A stretch of 64,000 nucleotides of DNA, taken from NCBI RefSeq assembly GCF_019929345.1, contig NZ_JAHZPJ010000002.1:124001-188000 (forward strand). Reading direction: 5' to 3'. The stretch comes from Streptococcus oralis (GTDB lineage Bacteria; Bacillota; Bacilli; Lactobacillales; Streptococcaceae). Each line of letters opens with the position of its first letter. The first letter of the stretch is position 1. Below are positions 1-7,671 of the stretch, in pieces. The translations under genes were made by a program, and so were the position numbers. Under the pieces are notes generated by a model. That model worked only from the letters and a program-made list of their open reading frames with translations. It made no database searches and was not told where the DNA came from.

Positions 1-926
1 TCAATGTTCTCAAAACCTGTTGTACGTAGCCATTCACGAGCTGCTGCTTCACCGTCCTTGATGTAGGCTTCCACTGATCCAGCCCAGGTTGCACGTCCAC
101 AAAGAACACCATTGAAGTTTGCGCCTGATTCGTGGGCAAAGACAAGTGTTTCTTGGAAGAGTTTGGCTGATACACCCGCACTCAAGTAAATATATGGCAA
201 GTTAGTCGCTTCATCTTGCGCTTTAAAGAAAGCTGCTGCTTCTTCGCGTGTATGCACGATTTCACCATCGCCAAAGCCTTCAACGTATTTGACGTTGACT
301 GGAACTTCCACTTTTAAGACATCGATGTTGAAGCGTGGGTCTGAGAAGACCTTCATGGCACCGATAACCTTGTGTGGTTTCACTTTTGCGTATTCTGCAG
401 AACCTGCGTCAGCGATTTTTTCATCGTAAGCCAAGATTTCAAGGAAGAATGGAATGTCCTCTGCCACACACTCAGAACCGATGCGTTCGATGTAGGCTTG
501 TTTTTGTTGGTTAAGTTCGTCAGAGCTGTCTACATCATAGTAAAGCAAAAACTTCACAGCATCCGCACCTTGTTCCTTGATGCGTTTGGCAGACCAAACA
601 TCCAAGCAGTCTGGCAAGCGTTTGGTGCTTGTTGTGTCGTAGCCTGTTTTTTCATAAGCAAGGAGAAGACCAGCATTTGGCGCAAGCGCTTTTGTAGCTG
701 GAAGTCCATATTCAGGGTCGAGAAGCATAGAAGATGCGTATTTTGTCAATTCATCTGCTACCAAGACTTTGAGTTCTTCCATTTGAGCCACTGTTGGCTC
801 CTCTGTTTGGTATTGAGCCATGAGGCGTTTCAAAGCACCACGTTGGTCAAAGGCAAGAGCTGAGATGATGCCGTTCTCGTCAGAGAGTTTTTCTAAATAT
901 TTGCGTTTTTGTTCTGTTAAAACCAT
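1..926 (-). CDS. lacD: Tagatose 1,6-bisphosphate aldolase, partial at left edge
   Basis: Cleaves tagatose-1,6-bisphosphate to glyceraldehyde-3-phosphate and dihydroxyacetone phosphate, the last step of the tagatose-6-phosphate pathway in the cytoplasm. The minus strand reads open from ATG at 926 to the window edge (about 308 codons; the family is about 325, so only the C-terminal tail is missing). The translation begins [19 protein letters not shown] and includes [14 protein letters not shown], typical of the LacD class I family. The start lies one base past the lacC stop codon, so the two are translationally coupled. The partial reading frame ends in RTTGFENI at the edge. Confidence 0.95.
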   Translation of the reverse strand, partial: MVLTEQKRKYLEKLSDENGIISALAFDQRGALKRLMAQYQTEEPTVAQMEELKVLVADELTKYASSMLLDPEYGLPATKALAPNAGLLLAYEKTGYDTTSTKRLPDCLDVWSAKRIKEQGADAVKFLLYYDVDSSDELNQQKQAYIERIGSECVAEDIPFFLEILAYDEKIADAGSAEYAKVKPHKVIGAMKVFSDPRFNIDVLKVEVPVNVKYVEGFGDGEIVHTREEAAAFFKAQDEATNLPYIYLSAGVSAKLFQETLVFAHESGANFNGVLCGRATWAGSVEAYIKDGEAAAREWLRTTGFENI

Positions 927-927
927 T

Positions 928-1857
928 TTATACCTCTTTTACTATTAATTGATCATATAAAGCTTGATAGTTGGCCATGTTGACATGCCCTGTCATCTTT
1001 TCTTGGGCATTGAGCATACCAAGGACATTGGCCTTGATGAGGAGTTCTTGATCAGATTCCTTATGAAGAAGTCCTGAAGAAATTCCTGCCACAGTAGAGT
1101 CTCCAGATCCAACAGGGTTGACTACCTGGATTCTTGGAATATCTACCTTGTAGAAAGTATCACCATGTTTGGCAAATGCACCATTTGCACCAAGTGAAAC
1201 GATAATCCACTCAATCCCTGCAAATAGAGGCTCTTGAAGAACTTCTTTTAATTCATTCAAATCCTCAGAAACTTCTTTTCCAAGAAGCTGAGACAATTCT
1301 TCGTTATTTGGTTTGATAACTGTTGGTTTGTGTGGTGATTCAAGAACAGCCTGAAGAGCCGCACCTGAGCAGTCCAGAACAACTGGTTTTCCTGCGCGAT
1401 TAGCAAGTTCTACCAAGCTCGCATAATAGTCGACTGGAAGACCTGCTGGCAGACTACCTGAGATGGCTACTACCTCTACAGTGTCAAGAAGTTTCTCGAA
1501 ATGAGCCAAGAAATTTTGCCCTTCTTGTTCCAGAACTTCAGGTCCTTTTTCAAGGATTTCTGTTTGGTTGTCACCGTGGAGAATAGCGATACAGTTACGA
1601 GTTTCTCCTTGAATGGAGAAGAAACGTTTCGTTACTTTATCGTCGATATGCTCTACTAAAAACTCACCAAGTTTACCACCGACCAAACCGGTAGCAGCAA
1701 CAGAATCACCAAATTCTGAAAGAACTCGTGTAACATTGAGCCCTTTACCACCAGCTGTCTTGGTCACGTCCACCACTCGGTTGACAGTATCAATTTTCAA
1801 TTCATCCAAAGGATAAGAAATATCAATGGATGGATTCATTGTGACTGTTAAAATCAT
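928..1857 (-). CDS. lacC: Tagatose-6-phosphate kinase LacC
   Basis: PfkB-family sugar kinase that phosphorylates tagatose-6-phosphate to the 1,6-bisphosphate using ATP. The 309 residues match the family length. The N-terminal substrate signature [14 protein letters not shown] and the glycine-rich [12 protein letters not shown] are visible, as is the C-terminal PfkB signature [13 protein letters not shown] containing the catalytic aspartate. A Shine-Dalgarno AGAGGTGAC precedes the ATG. It lies third in lacABCD: 10 bases after lacB and 1 base before lacD. Confidence 0.95.
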   Translation of the reverse strand: MILTVTMNPSIDISYPLDELKIDTVNRVVDVTKTAGGKGLNVTRVLSEFGDSVAATGLVGGKLGEFLVEHIDDKVTKRFFSIQGETRNCIAILHGDNQTEILEKGPEVLEQEGQNFLAHFEKLLDTVEVVAISGSLPAGLPVDYYASLVELANRAGKPVVLDCSGAALQAVLESPHKPTVIKPNNEELSQLLGKEVSEDLNELKEVLQEPLFAGIEWIIVSLGANGAFAKHGDTFYKVDIPRIQVVNPVGSGDSTVAGISSGLLHKESDQELLIKANVLGMLNAQEKMTGHVNMANYQALYDQLIVKEV

Positions 1858-1867
1858 GCGTCACCTC

Positions 1868-2383
1868 TTAGTCGTGGTATTCACCGCGATCCCATTTTTC
1901 AAGGAATTCTGTAAAGAAGTTTGCATCTGCTTGATGAGCATTGTGAGTTTCGACGTGCTCAATTTTCGCAATCAATTTTTTGTTTTCTTCTGATGGTTTG
2001 TATTCAGCATTGATGAAAGCTTCGATGATATCACACATGAGTAATTCACCAGTAATCTTACCACCAAATCCGATAACGTTGGCATTCAATTGCTCTTTAG
2101 CATAAAGAGCTGTTGTCATATCACGAACCAAGGCAGAGCGTACACCTGGAACTTTGTTAACAGCGTTATTGATACCAACACCTGTACCACAGATACAAAC
2201 CCCAAGATCAGCTTGGCCGCTAGTTACAGCTTCACCAACTTTTTTACCAAAGATTGGGTAGTGTGTTCGCGCATGATCGTAAGTACCAAAGTCAATGACT
2301 TCATGTCCTTTTGATTTCAAAAATTCTGAAACCGCCATTTTTTCATCTGTTACGATGTGGTCACATCCGATTGCAATTCTCAT
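1868..2383 (-). CDS. lacB: Galactose-6-phosphate isomerase subunit LacB
   Basis: Large subunit of the LacAB heteromeric isomerase that converts galactose-6-phosphate to tagatose-6-phosphate. It is a RpiB-like fold protein of 171 residues, the normal LacB length. The opening [15 protein letters not shown] and the [15 protein letters not shown] segment, with the conserved cysteine of the RpiB/LacAB family, are visible. The gene sits directly after lacA and ends 10 bases before lacC, consistent with one lacABCD transcript. Confidence 0.95.
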   Translation of the reverse strand: MRIAIGCDHIVTDEKMAVSEFLKSKGHEVIDFGTYDHARTHYPIFGKKVGEAVTSGQADLGVCICGTGVGINNAVNKVPGVRSALVRDMTTALYAKEQLNANVIGFGGKITGELLMCDIIEAFINAEYKPSEENKKLIAKIEHVETHNAHQADANFFTEFLEKWDRGEYHD

Positions 2384-2413
2384 TTTTATCTTACCTTTCT
2401 TACTATAATCTAA

Positions 2414-2839
2414 TTAGCACATTTTGTTCAACATGTCGACACGAATTTGGTGACGGCCACCGTCGTATTTACCATTAACAAAACCTTTAGCAATGTTTTT
2501 AGCCAATTCGTCACCAACAAGTTGTGCACCCATAGTGATCATACGAGAGTTGTTGTGTCCACGAGTCATATAGGCTGAACGTTCATCTGAAACTTCTGCA
2601 GCAACCATTCCTTTGATTTTAGTTGCGACCATGAATGGACCAGCACCATAAGCATCAATCACGATACCAAGGTTTTGTTCTTCTTTGTTTACTTCTGCAG
2701 CAACAGCAAGAGTCACATCAACAAAGTCTTGACCTTCAGCTGTAACATCCACAACGTGGAAGTTTTCTTTTTCCAAGAAGTCTTTCACAACTTCTTTCAA
2801 TCTCAAACCTGCAGTATCTGCACCGATAACAATAGACAT
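2414..2839 (-). CDS. lacA: Galactose-6-phosphate isomerase subunit LacA
   Basis: Small subunit (141 residues) of galactose-6-phosphate isomerase and partner of LacB. It has the RpiB/LacAB fold with [22 protein letters not shown] at the N terminus and the conserved [14 protein letters not shown] segment ([18 protein letters not shown]). In LacA the active-site cysteine region is replaced by DAYGAGPFM, as expected for this non-catalytic-looking subunit. It is the first gene of the lacABCD transcript and is preceded by a long leader and its own promoter near 3047-3075. Confidence 0.95.
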   Translation of the reverse strand: MSIVIGADTAGLRLKEVVKDFLEKENFHVVDVTAEGQDFVDVTLAVAAEVNKEEQNLGIVIDAYGAGPFMVATKIKGMVAAEVSDERSAYMTRGHNNSRMITMGAQLVGDELAKNIAKGFVNGKYDGGRHQIRVDMLNKMC

Positions 2840-2866
2840 ATTGTATACTCCTTTTTATTTTTCTAG

Positions 2867-3000
2867 GCTAGTAAAGACTTTTATAGTTAGCAGTTTACCT
2901 ACAAAAGACTTTCTAGCAGTTTAGTGACAAATTTGATTGAATGAGATGAATAGCACCTTATCCAAGTCTAGGAAATCAATTTCCTAGAAAGAAACTTTCT
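2867..3000 (-). promoter_or_regulatory. Long structured lacABCD leader
   Basis: Between the promoter and lacA lies a leader of about 200 bases. It contains a perfect 10-bp inverted repeat (TCTAGGAAAT, 2-base centre, ATTTCCTAGA) at 2967-2988. It also holds an imperfect direct repeat at 2873-2923, in which AAAGACTTT (2873, 2904) and TAGCAGTTTA (2888, 2914) each occur twice. I see no U-run after the hairpin, so it does not look like a simple terminator. The role is unknown; mRNA stability, attenuation or protein binding are possible. Confidence 0.5.
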
Positions 3001-3030
3001 CCTCGAAACAGAATATAACAAGCGATTATT

Positions 3031-3045
3031 TGTTTGTTACAAACA
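3031..3045. promoter_or_regulatory. Operator-like palindrome downstream of lac -10
   Basis: TGTTTGTTACAAACA is a perfect 7-bp inverted repeat around one central base. It sits just after the -10 hexamer, over the expected transcription start, where a repressor would block initiation. The half-site resembles the TGTTTNWTTT motif reported for LacR-type (DeoR-family) regulators. An exact TGTTTNWTTT match (TGTTTGTTTT) lies at 3083-3092, upstream of the -35 and 52 bases (about five helical turns) away. Confidence 0.6.
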
Positions 3046-3046
3046 T

Positions 3047-3075
3047 AATATACTCCTATTTATAGAAAAAGTCAA
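3047..3075 (-). promoter_or_regulatory. Sigma-A promoter of lacABCD
   Basis: Read on the minus strand: -35 TTGACT (3070-3075), a 17-base spacer, and -10 TATATT (3047-3052). No other good promoter lies between this and lacA. Operator-like sequences flank it on both sides. Confidence 0.75.
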
Positions 3076-3105
3076 CAGTAAATGTTTGTTTTTGTGGTTT
3101 TTTAT

Positions 3106-4002
3106 CTAAAATATTTCAATATCAAAGCCAATCTGATCTACTTGACCAGGTTCTAGGAGACGAACATTCTTCTTATCTTCTAAATGATCTCCTTCTTCAA
3201 GTGAAGTTGATAAGCCTGACCAGGGTTCAAAAGCGATGAAAGGACCTTTATTTAGGGTAGACCAAATGATGAGATTAGGAAACTCTTGGAAGTTTACTTT
3301 CAATCCGTTCTCATGCTTCCGTGAACGAAGCGCGATTGATTTAGATTGCAACTCATCTAAGGTTACTGCATCCACACTGAACAGATCATAACTGAGCTCC
3401 ACTTCCTTTTGAGAATCCAACCATGGACTTCTATCTTGAAAATCCAACATTCCTGTTTCTGGGAAAGGACGGGGAACAGAGCAAGTCTCTTCTTTTTCAA
3501 ACTCTAAATAGTAATCTTCATAAGTTTCGCCATCTAGCAGAGGACAATTAAATCCTGGATGTCCACCGATAAAGAATGGCATTACTTTATTCGTTTCTTT
3601 ATTGAAAATCTTGTATTGAGTACGAACAGTCTTGCCAGTCACTAGATAAGTGATTTCAAGGCGGAAATGATAAGGATAGTTTTGATAAATATTCTCATCA
3701 TCTTCGATCGCAAAAGTTACGCTGTTTTCTGTTTGGTTAACTAATTCAAATTCATTTTTACGAACTAAACCATGACGCGGAATGCTTCCTTTTGTTTCTG
3801 TCCCATCTGCGTGACTATAAATGGCTACATCCTCTCTCAAAGAGCCACAGATTGGAAAAAGTACAGGAGCTTGTCCACTCCAATAGGTTGCATCCCCTTG
3901 CCAAAAGTACTCAATTCCATCTCGATCCTTGATCGATGACAAGGCGCCACCTAAGGTTTTAAACTGAACCGTTAACTGATCTGATTTTACTTCAATTACC
4001 AT
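3106..4002 (-). CDS. Aldose 1-epimerase family protein (LacX/GalM-like)
   Basis: Probable mutarotase interconverting alpha and beta anomers of a sugar or sugar phosphate. It is a galactose-mutarotase-like beta-sandwich of 298 residues with PRHGLVRKNEFEL (conserved histidine/arginine), FFIGGHPGFNCPL (second histidine) and AFEPWSGLST near the C terminus. I chose ATG at 4002 because GGAG lies 6 bases upstream; an in-frame TTG at 4014 overlaps that ribosome-binding site. A strong hairpin separates it from the PTS IIC gene, so its expression may be lower than that of the PTS genes. The position next to lacABCD matches LacX-type proteins; the true substrate is inferred. Confidence 0.85.
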   Translation of the reverse strand: MVIEVKSDQLTVQFKTLGGALSSIKDRDGIEYFWQGDATYWSGQAPVLFPICGSLREDVAIYSHADGTETKGSIPRHGLVRKNEFELVNQTENSVTFAIEDDENIYQNYPYHFRLEITYLVTGKTVRTQYKIFNKETNKVMPFFIGGHPGFNCPLLDGETYEDYYLEFEKEETCSVPRPFPETGMLDFQDRSPWLDSQKEVELSYDLFSVDAVTLDELQSKSIALRSRKHENGLKVNFQEFPNLIIWSTLNKGPFIAFEPWSGLSTSLEEGDHLEDKKNVRLLEPGQVDQIGFDIEIF

Positions 4003-4036
4003 AAAGTTCTCCAACTATTTTTAGATTTTTATATAA

Positions 4037-4083
4037 AAAACTAGGTTGCCACTCCCAATGTCGGAAATTAACAACCTAGTTTT
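4037..4083 (-). terminator. Intra-operon terminator after PTS IIC
   Basis: AAAACTAGGTTG (4037-4048) pairs perfectly with CAACCTAGTTTT (4072-4083): a 12-bp stem with a T-run on the minus strand. It lies between the IIC stop and the epimerase start, so it either ends the PTS transcript or attenuates read-through into the epimerase gene. Confidence 0.8.
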
Positions 4084-4109
4084 CACAATTTACATTTTAT
4101 AGGAGCGAA

Positions 4110-5585
4110 TTATTTAGCATTTGCTGCGTATTCTTCGTTACGTTTGATCATTTGTTTTCTATACCAAGCAAAGATACCTACATAGAATACAAGGAAGGCT
4201 GCTGCACCAAGGATTGCTTTGATATCGCCTGTTGTAGCATTACCGATTGCCCAACCAAATAGTTTTTCGATTGGTCCTTCAAGAGTTGAGTGAGTAATCA
4301 ATTGAGCACTATCTACACCTTTAGGAAAGGCACCTACACCTTTAGCAAGTTCTGTTGCGAATGGTGCGATAAGAGTACCTGAAAGAAGGAAGAGTGGCAA
4401 CAAGAGAGTTCCGAAGATAATCATACGGAGCAATTTACCACGAGTAACAACCAAGAGAGCTGGAGTTACACCCATAGCGATGATACCTGCAAGTGGCAAG
4501 ATACCATTACCGACATTAGAAAGAAGTACAGCTTCTACTAGCATGATTGGAGCAAGTACGTTAGCACAAGCCCAGATTTCAGCACGACCAGCGATGAAAG
4601 GCCAGTCAAGACCGATGTTGAATTTACGTCCTTGAAGACGTTTAGTAGCAACGTTTGTAATACCTTGTGAAAGTGGTTCTACGGCTGCGATGAACCAAGA
4701 TCCGATAAGTGAGAAGAGCTCCAAGCAGACACCGGCAGTCAAACCAAGGCTCAACCAACCTTTAATAACAAGTTCCCATTTATCAGCTCCTTCTACACCA
4801 GCAACTGGGTGTGGGGTTCCCATCAAACCAATAACGATACCAAGAATGAAACCGATAAAGAATTTAGATCCCCAGAAACCGATTTTCTTGTTCAATTTTG
4901 CAGCGTCAAAGTCGTATTTATCAAGACCTGGCAATACTTTATCAAAGATCTTATCCAAGACCATGATAACTGGGTTCATCATGTAGTTCATGTGAGTTGA
5001 AGTCATTGGTGATGAACTTGGTGCATTAAGAAGGTCGTCAAATGTTGGTTTCATCAAGTCAGAATTGATGATTTTCAAAACACCTACAAGGACAACTGCT
5101 GCAGTTGCGATGAAGAGTGAAACCCCTTGGCTTACACCGTTGTTGTCTGCATACCATTTGATCAAAAGACCAGTGATTGACAAGTGCCAGATATCGAAGA
5201 TATCGACATCAAGAGTGTCCGTTTTCTTCATTGCAAGCATCACAACGTTGACAATCAACATCACAAGCAAGAAGTAAAGTGTCCAGGCAGAACCCCAAGT
5301 GATGGTTGCAAGTGGTGCCCAACCAACGTCAGTGATGTTCAATTGAATACCAGTATTTTCAACGAATTTCGCAAGTGATGCTGAGAAAGCTCCGTTGAGC
5401 ATACCGATGATAGCACCGATACCAGTAAGAGCGATAGCAAGTTTGATACCACCTTCAAGCGCTTTGGAGAATTTCACTCCAAATAGTAAGGCCAATACTG
5501 TCAAGATGATCAGCATGATGATAGGACCACCCATTTCCAAGATAGGTTTGAAGATATCGTTGGCCAATTTTATAATGACATCCAT
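4110..5585 (-). CDS. PTS galactitol-type EIIC permease
   Basis: Membrane component that transports a hexose or hexitol while it is phosphorylated by the cognate EIIB. The 491 residues form many hydrophobic segments (about ten to twelve) and match the Gat (galactitol) EIIC family, with an N-terminal FKPILEMGGPIIMLIILT and a conserved central GWAPLATITWGSAWTLYF. IIA and IIB lie upstream in the same operon. No galactitol-1-phosphate dehydrogenase gene is nearby, while the galactose-6-phosphate pathway is adjacent, so galactose is the more likely substrate (inference). Confidence 0.9.
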   Translation of the reverse strand: MDVIIKLANDIFKPILEMGGPIIMLIILTVLALLFGVKFSKALEGGIKLAIALTGIGAIIGMLNGAFSASLAKFVENTGIQLNITDVGWAPLATITWGSAWTLYFLLVMLIVNVVMLAMKKTDTLDVDIFDIWHLSITGLLIKWYADNNGVSQGVSLFIATAAVVLVGVLKIINSDLMKPTFDDLLNAPSSSPMTSTHMNYMMNPVIMVLDKIFDKVLPGLDKYDFDAAKLNKKIGFWGSKFFIGFILGIVIGLMGTPHPVAGVEGADKWELVIKGWLSLGLTAGVCLELFSLIGSWFIAAVEPLSQGITNVATKRLQGRKFNIGLDWPFIAGRAEIWACANVLAPIMLVEAVLLSNVGNGILPLAGIIAMGVTPALLVVTRGKLLRMIIFGTLLLPLFLLSGTLIAPFATELAKGVGAFPKGVDSAQLITHSTLEGPIEKLFGWAIGNATTGDIKAILGAAAFLVFYVGIFAWYRKQMIKRNEEYAANAK

Positions 5586-5629
5586 AATAGTTCCTCCCTT
5601 TATTTTTATGGAATCTTACAAAATAATAA

Positions 5630-5935
5630 TTAACTTAGTCCGTGTTCTTTGATAGCTGCTTCAATATTGTCAAATACTGGAGCGCTCATTGCTGGAATAC
5701 GGAACAAAATTGGTCCAGCTTCAATTACTGGAATTTCTGGTTCAAAACCAAGGTCAGTAGCAGCGATTGGTGTAAAGATATCATATCCTTTGATAAGGTC
5801 TTCATTTACATCTTTTACCATAACTGCATCGCAGTGAACATCATAACCACGATTTGAAAGCTCTTCTTCTAGAGCACTTTTAATTTGGTGACTTGAGTTA
5901 ACACCTGCACCGCAGGCAGCAAGAATTTTAATCAT
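5630..5935 (-). CDS. PTS galactitol-type EIIB
   Basis: Cytoplasmic phosphocarrier that takes phosphate from EIIA on a cysteine and passes it to the sugar on EIIC. It has 101 residues with the phosphocysteine loop CGAGVNSS starting at Cys8, as in the Gat/lactose-cellobiose EIIB fold. It lies 44 bases before the IIC start and 36 bases after the IIA stop, each gap carrying a ribosome-binding site. Confidence 0.93.
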   Translation of the reverse strand: MIKILAACGAGVNSSHQIKSALEEELSNRGYDVHCDAVMVKDVNEDLIKGYDIFTPIAATDLGFEPEIPVIEAGPILFRIPAMSAPVFDNIEAAIKEHGLS

Positions 5936-5971
5936 TTGGATTTCCTCCGATTTTATTTTTAATAGACAAGA

Positions 5972-6448
5972 TTAAGCGGTTGCTTCAGCAATGTAAGCAT
6001 AAAGTTTTTCTGGTTCGGAAATTTTTGATAGATCTTCCAGATGTCCATTTCCTGTGAAAAAGTCCATCAACTGAGCCAGAATATTTGTTTGACTCGAACT
6101 TGAATTGTTAATGATAAAGAAGAGTAGAGATACTTCCACTTCTCTATCAGGAGCAATCATATTGTGAAAAGTAACTGGTTTCTCTAATCGAACAACCACC
6201 ACTTTCTCAGCTAGATTATGAACAATATCTGTATGAGGAATCGCTACATTTGGCAAGTCCTTCCCCAGAAATTCCATATCTAAGCCAGTTGGAAATGACT
6301 TTTCACGCGTAATCAAGGCTTCACGATAGGTGGGGGTTACGATATTTCGTTCTTCCAACAAGCTTGCTACCTGATTAAAGAGGTGTTCTTGATCATCCGC
6401 TTCTAAGCAAAACACGAGATTTTTATCAAAGAAATGATCTAATCCCAT
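5972..6448 (-). CDS. PTS EIIA (fructose/mannitol/galactitol type)
   Basis: Accepts phosphate from HPr and donates it to the adjacent EIIB. It is a 158-residue PTS_EIIA_2 domain. The phosphorylation-site histidine is in NVAIPHTD, about residue 72, and the conserved REKSFPTGL segment precedes it. It is the first gene of the PTS operon, starting at ATG 6448, and is followed by IIB and IIC. A strong promoter and catabolite-control site lie immediately upstream. Confidence 0.93.
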   Translation of the reverse strand: MGLDHFFDKNLVFCLEADDQEHLFNQVASLLEERNIVTPTYREALITREKSFPTGLDMEFLGKDLPNVAIPHTDIVHNLAEKVVVVRLEKPVTFHNMIAPDREVEVSLLFFIINNSSSSQTNILAQLMDFFTGNGHLEDLSKISEPEKLYAYIAEATA

Positions 6449-6486
6449 AACAGTTTTCCTTCTTTCAATTAACTTTTTATGTTATA

Positions 6487-6515
6487 AGTATAACACTATA
6501 TGAAACCGTTGTCAA
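6487..6515 (-). promoter_or_regulatory. Promoter of the PTS operon
   Basis: Minus strand: -35 TTGACA (6510-6515), 17-base spacer, -10 TATACT (6487-6492), near consensus. The transcription start would fall about 30 bases before the IIA start codon. Confidence 0.85.
6501..6514. promoter_or_regulatory. cre site (CcpA operator) on the PTS promoter
   Basis: TGAAACCGTTGTCA matches the Gram-positive cre consensus TGWAANCGNTNWCA at every position. It overlaps the -35 hexamer and the spacer, a placement that gives repression by CcpA with HPr(Ser-P). The operon should therefore be shut off by glucose. Confidence 0.8.
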
Positions 6516-6522
6516 TAGTTTT

Positions 6523-6563
6523 TGTTTTATTTTGTTCATTTTTTTATAAATTTTGTTTTATTT
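6523..6563. promoter_or_regulatory. Two LacR-like operator motifs upstream of the PTS promoter
   Basis: TGTTTTATTT occurs at 6523-6532 and again at 6554-6563, both exact matches to TGTTTNWTTT and both on the plus strand. They are 31 bases apart (three helical turns). The same motif occurs at the lacABCD promoter. I infer binding by a shared DeoR-family LacR regulator; no lacR gene is in the window. Confidence 0.55.
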
Positions 6564-6685
6564 AATAAATATAATCATTATCAAACACTCTCCTGATTTA
6601 TTAAACTAGAATTCTCATCTCTCTAGGCACCAAAATGGAGAGAACAACAGTAAAATTATCCAATTTATTTTACGATTCAAAGTAG

Positions 6686-6709
6686 CAAAAAAGCCATCAA
6701 ATGATGACT
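6686..6709 (-). terminator. mecA terminator
   Basis: On the minus strand AGTCATC-ATTT-GATGGCT forms a 7-bp stem (one wobble pair) followed by a run of T. It lies about 100 bases after the mecA stop codon. Confidence 0.7.
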
Positions 6710-6811
6710 CTTAAGTAGGCTCTATCTTTTATCCTTTACAAATCTTATCGTTTCATTCCCCAATGCAATTGATTTTGAACTTCTTAAATAAATTAAAATG
6801 ATTTTCAAAAT

Positions 6812-7549
6812 CTATGAACGAATCTTTTGCAAATTAAGAACTGCATCGTGGTTGATCAAGATTTGCCCATACTCTTGTAAGACTGAACGACTGATGTCAC
6901 TGTCGTCTGCAAACTCACGCATACGAGCCAACAGCCAGGCTGGATATAGACTTGGATGATTTGCCACATCGACTAAGATTGTCAAATAGTAGTATCCATT
7001 CATCTTATAGAGTTCAGATGTTTCCATCTGGTAGTTAACCGTCTTTGCAAAAGCAACTAAGTCAGCAAGACTTGCAAAACGCAAGATATAGTAGATATAA
7101 GGTTCCTTCTTGCTCTCAGTCTCCTTGTCCGCCTGCTCTTGCTCTTCTTTAGCTTCTACCTGCTCTAGAGATTGGATGGCCTCAATATCGTCCTTGGTCT
7201 TTTCTGCGATACTCTTTTCCAAGGTTTTGAGAAATTCGTCCGGAGACATTTGAGCCAATTCTTCCATGTCTGGCAGATCCGCCAAATCTTCAAAATCCAG
7301 AGTCTGGTCAATCTTGGACTTGGTCACAAAGACATCGACCTTATCTGGTTTTGGCGTCACACGGAAACTCAACATGCCACTATCCAAGAAATTGTCTGGC
7401 ATATCCAATTCATCTAAAATAGCATAGAAAAACTCTTCGGTTTTTTCCTGAGGAACGAGAAAGTCTGCGATTTCCATTCCTCGATCCATCAAATCATCTA
7501 AAGTCATCGTGATTTTCAGTGTTGTATCACTAATTTGTTTCATCTTCAT
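6812..7549 (-). CDS. mecA: Adaptor protein MecA
   Basis: Adaptor that delivers substrates to the ClpC or ClpE/ClpP protease; in streptococci it targets the competence sigma factor ComX. The 245 residues start MKMKQISDTTLKITM, as I recall for pneumococcal MecA; an upstream in-frame ATG at 7564 has no ribosome-binding site, while GAGG precedes 7549. The N-terminal substrate domain, an acidic Glu/Gln-rich linker (about residues 135-165) and the C-terminal Clp-binding domain (PYIYYILRFASLADLVAFA onward) are all present. Its promoter is TTGATA (7603-7608), 17 bases, TATAAT (7580-7585), divergent from the flippase promoter. Confidence 0.95.
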   Translation of the reverse strand: MKMKQISDTTLKITMTLDDLMDRGMEIADFLVPQEKTEEFFYAILDELDMPDNFLDSGMLSFRVTPKPDKVDVFVTKSKIDQTLDFEDLADLPDMEELAQMSPDEFLKTLEKSIAEKTKDDIEAIQSLEQVEAKEEQEQADKETESKKEPYIYYILRFASLADLVAFAKTVNYQMETSELYKMNGYYYLTILVDVANHPSLYPAWLLARMREFADDSDISRSVLQEYGQILINHDAVLNLQKIRS

Positions 7550-7579
7550 TTCTACTAACCTCATACTTTCAGTCTATCT

Positions 7580-7635
7580 ATTATACTAGATTTTTACGAT
7601 TTTATCAAAAGAATGAAGCGAGAATGTGATATAAT
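7580..7635. promoter_or_regulatory. Divergent promoters mecA / flippase
   Basis: Minus strand, for mecA: TTGATA (7603-7608), N17, TATAAT (7580-7585). Plus strand, for the flippase: an extended -10 TGATATAAT (hexamer 7630-7635) with no clear -35. The two promoters lie back to back within about 55 bases. Confidence 0.7.
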
Positions 7636-7671
7636 ACTAGAGATGATTTTAGATTTAAGAAAGAAAGTTCA

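Larger units (their letters stand above)
6449..6811. other. Intergenic region between PTS operon and mecA
   Basis: 363 bases without a gene. The low-coordinate half holds the PTS promoter, cre and operator repeats; the high-coordinate half holds the mecA terminator. The rest is AT-rich with no reading frame that I would support. Confidence 0.7.

Noticed and set aside
372..863. 163-codon open frame on the plus strand
   Set aside because: It lies antisense within lacD, whose own frame is open to the window edge and clearly matches the family. Low-complexity cysteine/phenylalanine-rich translation and no ribosome-binding site.
3001..3030. cre site at the lacABCD promoter
   Set aside because: AGCGATTA near 3021 matches the cre consensus at too few positions; only the PTS promoter cre is convincing.
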